Assembly: GCF_000759675.1 (NCBI RefSeq)
Contig: NZ_BAWM01000016.1
Span: forward strand, 23,702 to 87,701
Source: Neobacillus niacini
GTDB lineage: Bacteria; Bacillota; Bacilli; Bacillales; Cytobacillaceae
Length of the DNA: 64,000 nucleotides
Direction: 5' to 3'
The notes under the pieces are model-generated. The model did no database searches and had not been told where the DNA came from. It worked only from the letters and a program-made list of their open reading frames with translations. A program made the position numbers and the translations under genes. This document shows, in pieces, positions 25,208 through 33,202 of this stretch; the stretch's first letter is position 1, and each line of letters opens with the position of its first letter.

Positions 25208-26364
25208 AAAATGTAAGATTAGGAATTGTTGGTCTTGGAGCACAAGGTGGAGCATACGCTGGATTCATAGCAGAAGGAAGAGTTAAAAACATGGTAATTG
25301 GAGCAATTTGTGACAATGACCCAGATAAAAAGGCAGTAGCAGCAGAAAAATATCCTGAAGTTCCTTTTTATGACAACTATACTGAAATGCTTGAGAGCGG
25401 TGACGTTGATGCAGTCGTGACATGTGTACCGCATTTCCTGCACCCAGAGATGGGAATCGAAGCGCTCGGCAAAAACATCCATGCATTAGTTGAAAAACCA
25501 GCAGGTGTTTATACAAAACAAGTAAAAGAACTAAATGAATTTGCGGCAACAAAGCCAGAGTTAACATATGCGATTATGTTTAACCAAAGAACAAACCCAC
25601 TTTATCAAAAACTGAAAGAACTAATTGATAGTGGTGAAATTGGTAATATCCGCCGTACGAACTGGATGATTACTACATGGTGGAGACCACAAGGTTATTA
25701 CAACCAAAGCGAATGGAGAGCAACATGGGGCGGCGAAGGCGGTGGTGTCCTTGTAAACCAAGCACCACACCAAATCGATTTACTTCAATGGATTTGCGGC
25801 ATGCCTAAAAAGGTTTCTTCGACTGTTAAATATGGCTACCAACGTGATATCGCAGTAGAAGATGAAGTAACTGCTGTATTTGAATATGAAAACGGTGCAA
25901 CTGGTGTATTTGTAACTTGTACACATGATGTTCTTGGAACAGACCGCTTTGAAATTTTAGGAGACAATGGAAAAATCGTTGTGGATGACAGCAAGAAAAT
26001 TACCATCAAACGTCTAAATAAGCCTGAACCAGAAATGAATGCAACCATGGACATGAGAGATGTCATGAGCATTTTCATGGGTGGCGATACTTCCGATATA
26101 TATAGTACAGAAGAGATTGTATTCGAAAGTGTATGGGGCGGACAACATATTGCTGTATTGGAGAACTTCGCGGCAAATATCGTAGAGGGCACACCATTAG
26201 TTGCACCTGGAAGCGATGGTATCAATGGGGTTGCCTTGGCAAACGCGATCCACTTATCAAGCTGGTTAGGTAAAGAAGTGGAGCTTCCATTTGACGAAGA
26301 ACTGTTCCTAGCAGAATTAAACAAAAAAATTAAGGAAGAAAATAAGTTTCCTGAAAGACAATAG
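25204..26364 (+). CDS. Gfo/Idh/MocA-family oxidoreductase 1
   Basis: 386 residues. N-terminal Rossmann domain (GIVGLGAQGG) followed by the catalytic EKPAGVYTKQ lysine motif and the C-terminal substrate domain with GGGVLVNQAPHQIDLL, containing the Asp/His pair of the family. These NAD(P)-dependent enzymes oxidise a ring hydroxyl of sugars or inositols; several make 3-keto sugars. Overlaps the preceding TIM-barrel gene by four bases. Together they could oxidise and then isomerise or cleave a glycoside; the substrate is not determined. Confidence 0.85.
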   Translation: MKNVRLGIVGLGAQGGAYAGFIAEGRVKNMVIGAICDNDPDKKAVAAEKYPEVPFYDNYTEMLESGDVDAVVTCVPHFLHPEMGIEALGKNIHALVEKPAGVYTKQVKELNEFAATKPELTYAIMFNQRTNPLYQKLKELIDSGEIGNIRRTNWMITTWWRPQGYYNQSEWRATWGGEGGGVLVNQAPHQIDLLQWICGMPKKVSSTVKYGYQRDIAVEDEVTAVFEYENGATGVFVTCTHDVLGTDRFEILGDNGKIVVDDSKKITIKRLNKPEPEMNATMDMRDVMSIFMGGDTSDIYSTEEIVFESVWGGQHIAVLENFAANIVEGTPLVAPGSDGINGVALANAIHLSSWLGKEVELPFDEELFLAELNKKIKEENKFPERQ

Positions 26365-26392
26365 TCAATAAAACTATTAGAAATAAATAAAT

Positions 26393-26431
26393 CAAACGAA
26401 CTCATCGCAGCTCTTGCCATGGGTTTGTTTG
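26393..26431 (+). other. Intercistronic mRNA hairpin
   Basis: Arms CAAACGAACTCAT and ATGGGTTTGTTTG pair over all 13 positions (two wobbles) with a 13-base loop. No T-run follows and the next ribosome site stays free, so it looks like a processing or stabilising stem rather than a terminator. Confidence 0.5.
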
Positions 26432-26447
26432 TGAAGGGGATAGGCTG

Positions 26448-27452
26448 ATGCTAAAAGTAGCAGTAATAGGACTTGGAGATATTTCTAAAATTCATATTCC
26501 AGCCATACAAGCTAACCCAAATGCTGAGTTAGTAGCAGTTTGTGATCTTGATGAATCATTAAAAGATACCGTGCCTGGGGTAAATTTTTATACTGATTAT
26601 AACGAAATGCTTGAAAATGAAAACCTTGATTGTGTCCATAATTGTCTGCCTCACTATCTACACTACCCTGTAACAAAAGTTTGTGTAGAAAAAGGAGTTC
26701 ATGTTTTTCAAGAAAAGCCGCTGGGCTTGAACACTGAAGAGGGACAGGCACTCGTAAAACTAGAGCAAGAAAATAGTGATGTTAAAATCGGTGTGTGTTT
26801 ACAAAATCGGTATAATGAGTCGTTTGAAATGCTTAAAGAGATTGTCGAGAGCGGCGAATATGGCAAGGTCACAGGGGTAAAAGGTTTGGTGGCTTGGTAT
26901 AGACAAAAGGCTTATTATGATGTGAAACCATGGCGGGGAAAAATGGAGTATGCCGGTGGCGGTTCAATGATCAATCAATCCCTTCATACCCTAGATTTAA
27001 TGCAGCTTGTTGGCGGAAAAATCGACTCGATCAGAGGCTCAGTTGACCAATTGTTGGATTATGGGATTGAAGTAGAAGACACAGCATCTGCCCATATTCA
27101 CTTTGAAAATGGAGCAAAGGGGTTATTTTTTGCGACTAACGCTAATGCAGTGAATTCCAGTGTTGAGCTCGAGGTAATCTTTGAAAAAGGAATATTCACT
27201 ATTAAAGACAGCATTCTTATGAGGGTAAATGAAGACGGTAAGAAGGAAGAATTGGTAGAAGACGCTAAGCTGCCTGGTTCAAAATTCTATTATGGTGCCA
27301 GTCATACGAAAACGATTAATCAATTCTATAACTGTATTTTACAGGGCACTCATAATTATGTTCATGCAAAGGATGCTCTCGTATCCATACAAATGATTGA
27401 TGCCATTCGACTTTCTTCAGAGACAAAACAAACGATTAAGATGGAGGGATAA
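26448..27452 (+). CDS. Gfo/Idh/MocA-family oxidoreductase 2
   Basis: 334 residues. Rossmann start VAVIGLGDISKIHIPAI, catalytic QEKPLGLNTEEG and substrate-domain GGGSMINQSLHTLDLMQLVGG, with the family Asp/His. It is shorter than, and clearly diverged from, the first dehydrogenase in this cluster. GAAGGGGATAGGCTG precedes the ATG. The next gene starts two bases after its stop. Likely an NAD(P)-dependent dehydrogenase for a sugar or sugar derivative. Confidence 0.85.
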   Translation: MLKVAVIGLGDISKIHIPAIQANPNAELVAVCDLDESLKDTVPGVNFYTDYNEMLENENLDCVHNCLPHYLHYPVTKVCVEKGVHVFQEKPLGLNTEEGQALVKLEQENSDVKIGVCLQNRYNESFEMLKEIVESGEYGKVTGVKGLVAWYRQKAYYDVKPWRGKMEYAGGGSMINQSLHTLDLMQLVGGKIDSIRGSVDQLLDYGIEVEDTASAHIHFENGAKGLFFATNANAVNSSVELEVIFEKGIFTIKDSILMRVNEDGKKEELVEDAKLPGSKFYYGASHTKTINQFYNCILQGTHNYVHAKDALVSIQMIDAIRLSSETKQTIKMEG

Positions 27453-27454
27453 CC

Positions 27455-28318
27455 ATGAAAAAAGGTAAAATCGGCGTTCAAATGATGATGCTAAAAGGTA
27501 AAGTAGAAGAACTTGGAGTTTATGAGACTTTGAGACAAGTGAGAGAGCTTGGCTATGGGGCTGTAGAAGTATCACAAATTCCAATGACAGCTGAAAATGT
27601 TGCGGAGTTAAAACGAGCAAGTGAAGATTTTGATATCAAGGTTGCTGCTCTTTCTGCAGCGCTTGAGCCAATGATGCCTGGTATGCCTGGCGAGACCTTG
27701 TCTAACGATTTTGATAAAATTGTAAGCGATTGTAAGACGTTAAACTGTAATTTCCTACGTATCGGTATGCTGCCTTTAACAACGATTGGACATAAAGATA
27801 AGATCATGGAATTTGTTCTGAAGGCTGATGCAGTGGCAGAAAAATTAGCAGAGCATGGCATTGAATTGTACTACCATAACCATCATATTGAGTTCCAAAA
27901 ATATGATGGGGAGTACCTATTAGATATCATCAAGAACAATACTTCTAAAATTGGTTTTGAAATGGATGTCCACTGGATCCATCGCGGCGGTCTAAATCCT
28001 GTTGAAGTATTAAAGAATTATGCTGGCCGTGTATCTTTATTACACTTAAAAGACTACCGTATTGGGCAAATTGATTTGAGTGTTTTAGAGGGCGGATTCG
28101 ACATGGGCAAATTTATGAATGCATTCACCAATGTGGTTCAATTTGCTGAACTTGGCGAAGGCAGCCTTGATATTAAAGCGATTATTGAAGCTGGTCTTGA
28201 AAGCGGCTCACAGTATTTCTTAGTAGAACAGGATGATTTGTATGGACGCGATCCATTTGATTGTCTAAAAGACTCTGCTAATCACTTAAGAGAATTAGGG
28301 TATGCTGACTGGTTTTAA
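27455..28318 (+). CDS. Sugar phosphate isomerase/epimerase-type TIM-barrel protein 2
   Basis: 287 residues of the same TIM-barrel superfamily as the gene at 24314 but with different ligand motifs: YYHNHHIEF, GFEMDVHWIHRGG, LLHLKDYR and FLVEQDDLYG. The HNHHIEF and DVHW pattern is common in the sugar isomerase/3-dehydro-sugar group. It begins two bases after the second dehydrogenase, forming a coupled pair, so the cluster holds two oxidoreductase/barrel pairs. A short terminator follows. Confidence 0.82.
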   Translation: MKKGKIGVQMMMLKGKVEELGVYETLRQVRELGYGAVEVSQIPMTAENVAELKRASEDFDIKVAALSAALEPMMPGMPGETLSNDFDKIVSDCKTLNCNFLRIGMLPLTTIGHKDKIMEFVLKADAVAEKLAEHGIELYYHNHHIEFQKYDGEYLLDIIKNNTSKIGFEMDVHWIHRGGLNPVEVLKNYAGRVSLLHLKDYRIGQIDLSVLEGGFDMGKFMNAFTNVVQFAELGEGSLDIKAIIEAGLESGSQYFLVEQDDLYGRDPFDCLKDSANHLRELGYADWF

Positions 28319-28332
28319 TATATTAAATAAAT

Positions 28333-28358
28333 AACACCCTGGCGAATGCTGGGGTTTT
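28333..28358 (+). terminator. Weak intrinsic terminator
   Basis: Short GC-rich stem ACCCTGGC/GCTGGGGT (with wobbles) and a TTTTA tail after the oxidoreductase cluster. Confidence 0.6.
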
Positions 28359-28361
28359 ATT

Positions 28362-28403
28362 GCATAAAAAAACCAATTCACATTTTATTTTTGTGAATTG
28401 GTT
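28362..28403 (-). terminator. Terminator of the small membrane gene
   Basis: Perfect 12-bp arms AACCAATTCACA and TGTGAATTGGTT; on the minus strand a run of T follows. The stem overlaps the last codons of that gene. Confidence 0.85.
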
Positions 28404-28609
28404 ACGATTGGTTCGTGTAAATCAAATGGTAAGTAATCGCCGTTTTTCTCAAACTTCTCAATTAATGTTACCAAAATCTTTTTCATGTGTTTAACCCCCA
28501 GTGATTTGATACCTTTATTATCAAGGATTTGGGGGTTAATCACAATGCCACTGAAAACGGAAACAAAGGCAATGAAAACGAGAACAATGTTGATGAAAGC
28601 GAGTGTCAT
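28385..28609 (-). CDS. 74-residue single-helix membrane protein
   Basis: A small gene supported by an AAGGAA site seven bases before the ATG at 28609 and its own strong terminator. One hydrophobic helix (TLAFINIVLVFIAFVSVFSG) is followed by an amphipathic, basic segment (KHMKKILVTLIEKFEKN) and a polar tail. No family recognised. It lies between the oxidoreductase cluster and the second ROK gene. Confidence 0.6.
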   Translation of the reverse strand: MTLAFINIVLVFIAFVSVFSGIVINPQILDNKGIKSLGVKHMKKILVTLIEKFEKNGDYLPFDLHEPIVTNSQK

Positions 28610-28717
28610 CATCGATTTCCTTATTATTTCTCCATTTTTCTTGATTTTTCAATAGTTTTCAAGTTTCTAAAGCATTGCCAGAGAAAAAGCCATCATTTCT
28701 GAGGGCTAAACTCTTTT

Positions 28718-29908
28718 TTAACTTATGTTTTCAGTCGGATTTTTGGATTCATCAAAAGCTAAACTTAACTCTTTGACTTCTAAAAAGTTCTTAATTGCTA
28801 AGGCACAAGCTCCCAGACTGCATGCTTTTTTGCCAAAATCAGAAATCAACAGTTTACGGTATTGACCAACAGTAGATGTTAAATGTGCTTTGATTTCTGC
28901 TAATGCGTTCGGATACAATCGGAGCAGTTCACTATTAATCACCAAAATTTCAGGATTATAAAGGTTGATAATATTATTAAGCCCATATGATAGAAACTTA
29001 ATATAATCTTTCATTAACTTACACGTAACGGGGTCATCCTCCATGAATAAATGATAAGTTTCTTCATAGGTTACATTTACTTTTTTATGACTTGTAGATA
29101 ATTGTTTTATAAAGCTTGATTCCGACGCATATTGTTCCCAACAGCCTAAATTCCCGCATCTGCAGGGAAGACCATCAGGAACGATAATCATATGACCAAT
29201 TTCGCCGGCATAGCCATCGCACCCTTTTAGTAATTTACTATTTACCATAATTCCAAGCCCGATACCTGAATACAAACTAACAGATAATAGGTTTTCACTT
29301 TGATAATGTTTATAGACGATCTCAGCAAATGAACATAGGTTAGCGTTATTTTCTATATAGATATTGACACCGGTTACATTTTTTAGATCAGACTTTAAAT
29401 TTTTATTATGCCATTGATGGTGTGGTACAAAATAAATCGTTTCATCGTTATTAACGATTCCATGAATTCCAATTACTACTCCGATAAGTCCATAGGGTGC
29501 TTGAGAAAATCTCTGTTTATAATCTGTAATTTGTTTAGCTAACAATTCTAAAATTACATCGTAATCTGAAGTGTCCGTTTCAATTGAATGTGTGTTGAGC
29601 GACGTACCACTTAAATCTGATAAGCTGAATGTTATCACACTCTTATCTAAGTCTATTCCCAAAGCATATCCTGCTTGATGGTTAATCGAAAGCATAATGG
29701 GTCTTCTGCCTAGATTTTTATGCTCTTGCTGGGTTTCTATTATTAAATCTTCTGCTAATAATTCTGCTGCCTGCACTGAAATAGTAGCTTTGTTTAGTCC
29801 TGTAATCTTCGCTAAGTCGGCTCGGGATATCATGCCATGTTCAATTATTTTACTAATAATTAGTGATCGATTTATCTTTTTAATATATGAAGCATCTCCA
29901 GTGACCAT
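28718..29908 (-). CDS. ROK-family repressor, XylR-like, copy 2
   Basis: About 396 residues, same architecture and register as copy 1: winged helix with SRADLAKITGLNKATIS, ROK domain with EIGH and the zinc motif CRCGNLGCWE, and near-identical segments such as INRS.II and YSGIGLG. It diverges from the LarA-type gene across a control region with its own operator. The start ATG at 29908 is eight bases after AGGAGG. Two close paralogues beside four near-identical operators suggests cross-regulation, possibly with different inducers. Confidence 0.88.
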   Translation of the reverse strand: MVTGDASYIKKINRSLIISKIIEHGMISRADLAKITGLNKATISVQAAELLAEDLIIETQQEHKNLGRRPIMLSINHQAGYALGIDLDKSVITFSLSDLSGTSLNTHSIETDTSDYDVILELLAKQITDYKQRFSQAPYGLIGVVIGIHGIVNNDETIYFVPHHQWHNKNLKSDLKNVTGVNIYIENNANLCSFAEIVYKHYQSENLLSVSLYSGIGLGIMVNSKLLKGCDGYAGEIGHMIIVPDGLPCRCGNLGCWEQYASESSFIKQLSTSHKKVNVTYEETYHLFMEDDPVTCKLMKDYIKFLSYGLNNIINLYNPEILVINSELLRLYPNALAEIKAHLTSTVGQYRKLLISDFGKKACSLGACALAIKNFLEVKELSLAFDESKNPTENIS

Positions 29909-29977
29909 ATAAGGCACCTCCTTGTAAAATTCTATTTAAAAAAATATAAATTATGGGGAAGCAGGGTTGCATATTAA

Positions 29978-30006
29978 TTGACGTAAACAATCCATAATGA
30001 TATTAT
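29978..30006 (+). promoter_or_regulatory. SigA promoter of the larA-type operon
   Basis: TTGACG (29978-29983), 17-base spacer, TATTAT (30001-30006): the same form as the other regulon promoters. Confidence 0.75.
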
Positions 30007-30014
30007 ACAGATAA

Positions 30015-30039
30015 TTAGTTTGTTTGGTAAACAAATTAA
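30015..30039. promoter_or_regulatory. ROK/XylR-type operator, copy c
   Basis: Arms TTAGTTTGTT and AACAAATTAA around a TGGTA centre, one mismatch. Nine bases after the -10. Very close to the known Bacillus XylR operator form. Confidence 0.75.
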
Positions 30040-30075
30040 GTAATTTTTATATTTATTTTTTAAAAAAGGTGATTT

Positions 30076-30089
30076 TGAAAGGGATTACA
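30076..30089 (+). promoter_or_regulatory. cre-like site in the larA-type leader
   Basis: TGAAAGGGATTACA, one mismatch to the cre consensus, between operator and ribosome site. Confidence 0.5.
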
Positions 30090-30181
30090 ATTGGATATTC
30101 AAACTCGATTTGGTGCATTTCCATACATGGAATATAATTCCTTGAGGAACACTTAAAATATAAAAAGGAGTGGGAATTGTA

Positions 30182-31450
30182 ATGGGTATTCTTCAAGACT
30201 TATTGAAAGACATTCCAGTACCAAAGATAGCAAAAGTCAAAGTGAAGTTTGATAATAAAAAAATTGATGATTTAGAGCCAGTTTTGATGGAAAAGTTACA
30301 GCAAGAACACATAAAATCAACAATTAAACCTGGGATGGAAATTGCTGTTGCAGTTGGAAGCCGGGGTCTTGACCGCCTTGTAGAATTAACTGCAGTAACA
30401 GTTAAGTTTTTACAAGATTTAGGAGCAAAACCATTTATAGTACCGAGTATGGGAAGTCATGGCGGCGCAACTGCAGAAGGGCAGCGGGAAGTACTAGCAC
30501 ATCTTGGAGTAACAGAAGAGAGTGCCGGCTGTGAAATTCGCTCTTCGATGGAAGTAGTGAAAATTGGAGAGTTACCAAATGGTTTACCTGTTTATGTTGA
30601 TAAATATGCTTCTGAAGCAGAGGGTATAGTGGTGATCAATCGTGTGAAACCACATACTGCTTTTAGGGGTCCTGTTGAAAGTGGAATTATGAAAATGATA
30701 AGTATTGGCTTAGGTAAGCAAAGAGGGGCAGAGGCTTGTCATCAATTGGGGTTTAAGTATATGGCAGAAAACGTGCCTGCGATGGCTAAAATGATTATGG
30801 AGAAAAAGCCATTTCTTTTTGGAGTGGCAACAATAGAAAATGCCTTCGATAAAGTGGCTGTCGTTGACGTTCTTTCTCCTGAAGAGATTATCGAAAGAGA
30901 AGCAGACTTGCAGGCGATGGCGAAAGAATTATTACCGAAGCTTTACTTTGAACAATTAGAAGTTCTTGTCATTGATCAGATTGGTAAGAATATTTCTGGT
31001 GATGGGATGGACCCGAATATTACTGGTCGGTATCCTACTCCATATGCACATGGTGGACCAGATGTGAACAAAATGGTCGTTCTCGGTTTAACTCCACAAA
31101 CAGAGGGAAATGCCAATGGGGTTGGAACAGCTGATTTTACAACCCAGCGTTTAGTTGACAGAATGGACCTAGAGGTAACCTATGCTAATGGGTTAACTTC
31201 AACAGTTGTAGCACCAACAAAAATTGCTACAACTTTACCAAATGATCGTGAAGCGATACAAGCGGCCGTTAAAACAAGTAATATTTTAGATTTTTCTAAA
31301 GTAAAAATGGTGCGTATTAAAAATACATTAGAGTTAAGTGAAATTGAAGTATCAGAAGCTTTAGTTGAATATGTGAAACAACATCCAAATATGGAGTTGA
31401 TTTCAGAACTTTATGACTTACCATTTGACGAAAAAGGAAACATATTTTAA
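30182..31450 (+). CDS. LarA-family (DUF2088) nickel-pincer racemase/epimerase; candidate gluconate/mannonate 2-epimerase
   Basis: 422 residues. LarA-type residues can be placed: GSRGLDR (59-65), the SMGSHGG histidine H93, H158 in KPHTAFRG, K171 in SGIMKM (the lysine that holds the nickel-pincer cofactor in LarA) and H187, exactly 16 residues further on as in LarA. LarA enzymes invert the carbon bearing the hydroxyl next to a carboxylate. In this family lactate, malate and other hydroxyacid racemases are known and, as I recall, a D-gluconate 2-epimerase. Here it sits between uxaC/gndA and an SDR, larE and gluconokinase, so mannonate/gluconate epimerisation is the best inference. Start: ATG at 30182 with AAGGAG 11 bases upstream. 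Confidence 0.85.
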   Translation: MGILQDLLKDIPVPKIAKVKVKFDNKKIDDLEPVLMEKLQQEHIKSTIKPGMEIAVAVGSRGLDRLVELTAVTVKFLQDLGAKPFIVPSMGSHGGATAEGQREVLAHLGVTEESAGCEIRSSMEVVKIGELPNGLPVYVDKYASEAEGIVVINRVKPHTAFRGPVESGIMKMISIGLGKQRGAEACHQLGFKYMAENVPAMAKMIMEKKPFLFGVATIENAFDKVAVVDVLSPEEIIEREADLQAMAKELLPKLYFEQLEVLVIDQIGKNISGDGMDPNITGRYPTPYAHGGPDVNKMVVLGLTPQTEGNANGVGTADFTTQRLVDRMDLEVTYANGLTSTVVAPTKIATTLPNDREAIQAAVKTSNILDFSKVKMVRIKNTLELSEIEVSEALVEYVKQHPNMELISELYDLPFDEKGNIF

Positions 31451-31470
31451 AAACTAGGGAGAGTTGAAAC

Positions 31471-32241
31471 ATGACAAATTTATTCGATTTAGCAGGTAAA
31501 ACAGCGGTAGCAGTTGGCGGAAATGGAGTTTTAGGTTCTGCAATGGCAAAAGGTTTAGCTGATCACGGTGCGAAAGTAGCGATTGTTGGCCGTAATTTGG
31601 AAACAGCGGAAGCAGTTGTGAAAGAAATTATTGAAAATGGCGGAGAAGCAAAGGCATTCCAAGCAGATGTTAGTTCAAAGGATTCTTTAGTCCAAGTCGC
31701 AAATGAAATTGAACAATGGTCCGGCGGCTGGGATATTCTTTTAAATGCACCAGGCACCAACAGTCCAACACCGTTTTTTGATTTAGACATGGACGAGTAC
31801 GATAAAATTATGGATATTAATTTAAAAGGTATTGTGATGACCTGTCAGATTTTTGCTAAGAGAATGATTGAACAGGAGAGAAAAGGAAGTATTATTAACA
31901 TTTCGTCTGTTTCTTCTACAACTCCGTTATCAAGAGTATTTACGTATTCTGTTTCAAAAGCTGGACTTAATAGTGTAACTCAGTTCTTAGCTCGTGAATT
32001 TGCTACTAACGGAATTCGTGTAAATGCAATTATTCCAGGATTCTTCCCAGCAGAACAAAATCGAAAAATTTTAGACAAAGAAAGAATTGAATCCATCATG
32101 AGCCATACACCTATGAAACGTTTTGGGGAAGCAGAAGAACTTCAAGGTGCAACAGTGTGGCTTGCATCTGATAAAGCATCAAGCTTTGTAACCGGCGCAC
32201 TTATTCGCGTAGATGGCGGATTTGGAGCAATGACAATTTAA
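31471..32241 (+). CDS. SDR oxidoreductase, probable fructuronate reductase/mannonate dehydrogenase
   Basis: 256 residues, classical short-chain dehydrogenase: nucleotide motif GGNGVLG (16-22), N117, and catalytic S146, Y159, K163 (FTYSVSKAG). It resembles the Bacillus YjmF-type enzyme that reduces D-fructuronate to D-mannonate, and gluconate-5-dehydrogenase-like SDRs. It starts 20 bases after the LarA-type gene, in the same operon. In the proposed pathway it supplies mannonate to the epimerase. An alternative is a keto-gluconate reductase. Confidence 0.8.
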   Translation: MTNLFDLAGKTAVAVGGNGVLGSAMAKGLADHGAKVAIVGRNLETAEAVVKEIIENGGEAKAFQADVSSKDSLVQVANEIEQWSGGWDILLNAPGTNSPTPFFDLDMDEYDKIMDINLKGIVMTCQIFAKRMIEQERKGSIINISSVSSTTPLSRVFTYSVSKAGLNSVTQFLAREFATNGIRVNAIIPGFFPAEQNRKILDKERIESIMSHTPMKRFGEAEELQGATVWLASDKASSFVTGALIRVDGGFGAMTI

Positions 32242-32319
32242 ATCTTGGACATATGACAGATGTCCATTTAATATGTTAAATAGTGGAAAGATATAGAAGT
32301 ACGTGGGGAGATGGGACCA

Positions 32320-33120
32320 TTGCTAACAGAGAAGTATAATAAATTACAGTCTATTCTCCGTGACATGGAATCAGTCGTTGTAGCATTCTCAGGTGGTGTG
32401 GATAGTACATTCTTACTAAAGGCAGCTGTCGACACATTAGGAACAGATCATGTCTTAGCCGTCACAGCAGATTCAGAAACATATCCTTCTAGTGAGCTTG
32501 AAGAGGCAAGAGTACTCGCAAAAAAAATTGGGGTTAAGCACCAAGTAATTGAAACATCTGAATTAGCGATTCCTGGTTATGCAGAGAATAACAAAAACCG
32601 TTGTTACTTTTGTAAAAGCAGCCTATTCGATCATCTACTTCCAGTAATGGAAGAAAAGGGATTCCAAAATGTGGTTTATGGAGTTATTGCCGATGATATG
32701 AATGAACATCGCCCAGGCATGCAAGCGGCTAAGGAGAAGGGAATCCGAGGTCCACTTCTAGAGGCAAATTTGTTTAAGCAGGAAATCAGAGAGCTTTCAC
32801 AACAGTTTGATTTACCAACATGGGATAAACCATCCTTTGCCTGTTTATCTTCAAGGATTGCATACGGTGAATATATTACAAAAGAAAAGCTAACAAAGGT
32901 TGAGCGGGCAGAAAGCTTTTTAAAAAGTCTCCGTATTCGCCAAGTACGAGTACGGACTCATGATGAAATCGCTAGAATTGAAGTAGAACCGAATGATATG
33001 AAAACCGTTCTTGAAAATCATGATTCAATAGTTCGGGAGCTCCAAGAGTATGGATATAAATATATTACTTTAGATTTGCTAGGATATCAGAGCGGCAGTA
33101 TGAACAAGGTGTTATCGTAA
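32320..33120 (+). CDS. larE: Sulfur transferase LarE for nickel-pincer cofactor synthesis
   Basis: About 267 residues. PP-loop SGGVDST for ATP, NRCYFCK with two cysteines, and CLSSRIAYG with a third; counted from the ATG at 32311 these are C98, C101 and C178. LarE adds sulfur to the carboxylated nicotinate nucleotide. Enzymes with only the last Cys sacrifice it, whereas three-Cys enzymes are reported to carry a [4Fe-4S] cluster and act catalytically; this one has all three. The GGGGAG site touches the ATG but is nine bases from the TTG at 32320, so TTG is preferred. Third gene after larA-type and SDR. Confidence 0.92.
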   Translation: MLTEKYNKLQSILRDMESVVVAFSGGVDSTFLLKAAVDTLGTDHVLAVTADSETYPSSELEEARVLAKKIGVKHQVIETSELAIPGYAENNKNRCYFCKSSLFDHLLPVMEEKGFQNVVYGVIADDMNEHRPGMQAAKEKGIRGPLLEANLFKQEIRELSQQFDLPTWDKPSFACLSSRIAYGEYITKEKLTKVERAESFLKSLRIRQVRVRTHDEIARIEVEPNDMKTVLENHDSIVRELQEYGYKYITLDLLGYQSGSMNKVLS

Positions 33121-33129
33121 TAAAAGAAG

Positions 33130-33158
33130 AAGGCTTTGGAAATTTCCAAAGCCTTTTC
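33130..33158 (+). terminator. Intrinsic terminator after larE
   Basis: Arms AAGGCTTTGGA and TCCAAAGCCTT with an AATT loop and T-rich tail. Confidence 0.85.
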
Positions 33159-33202
33159 TAACATAAATGACAACATAGATGTTGAAAAGGAAGATGAATA
33201 GT

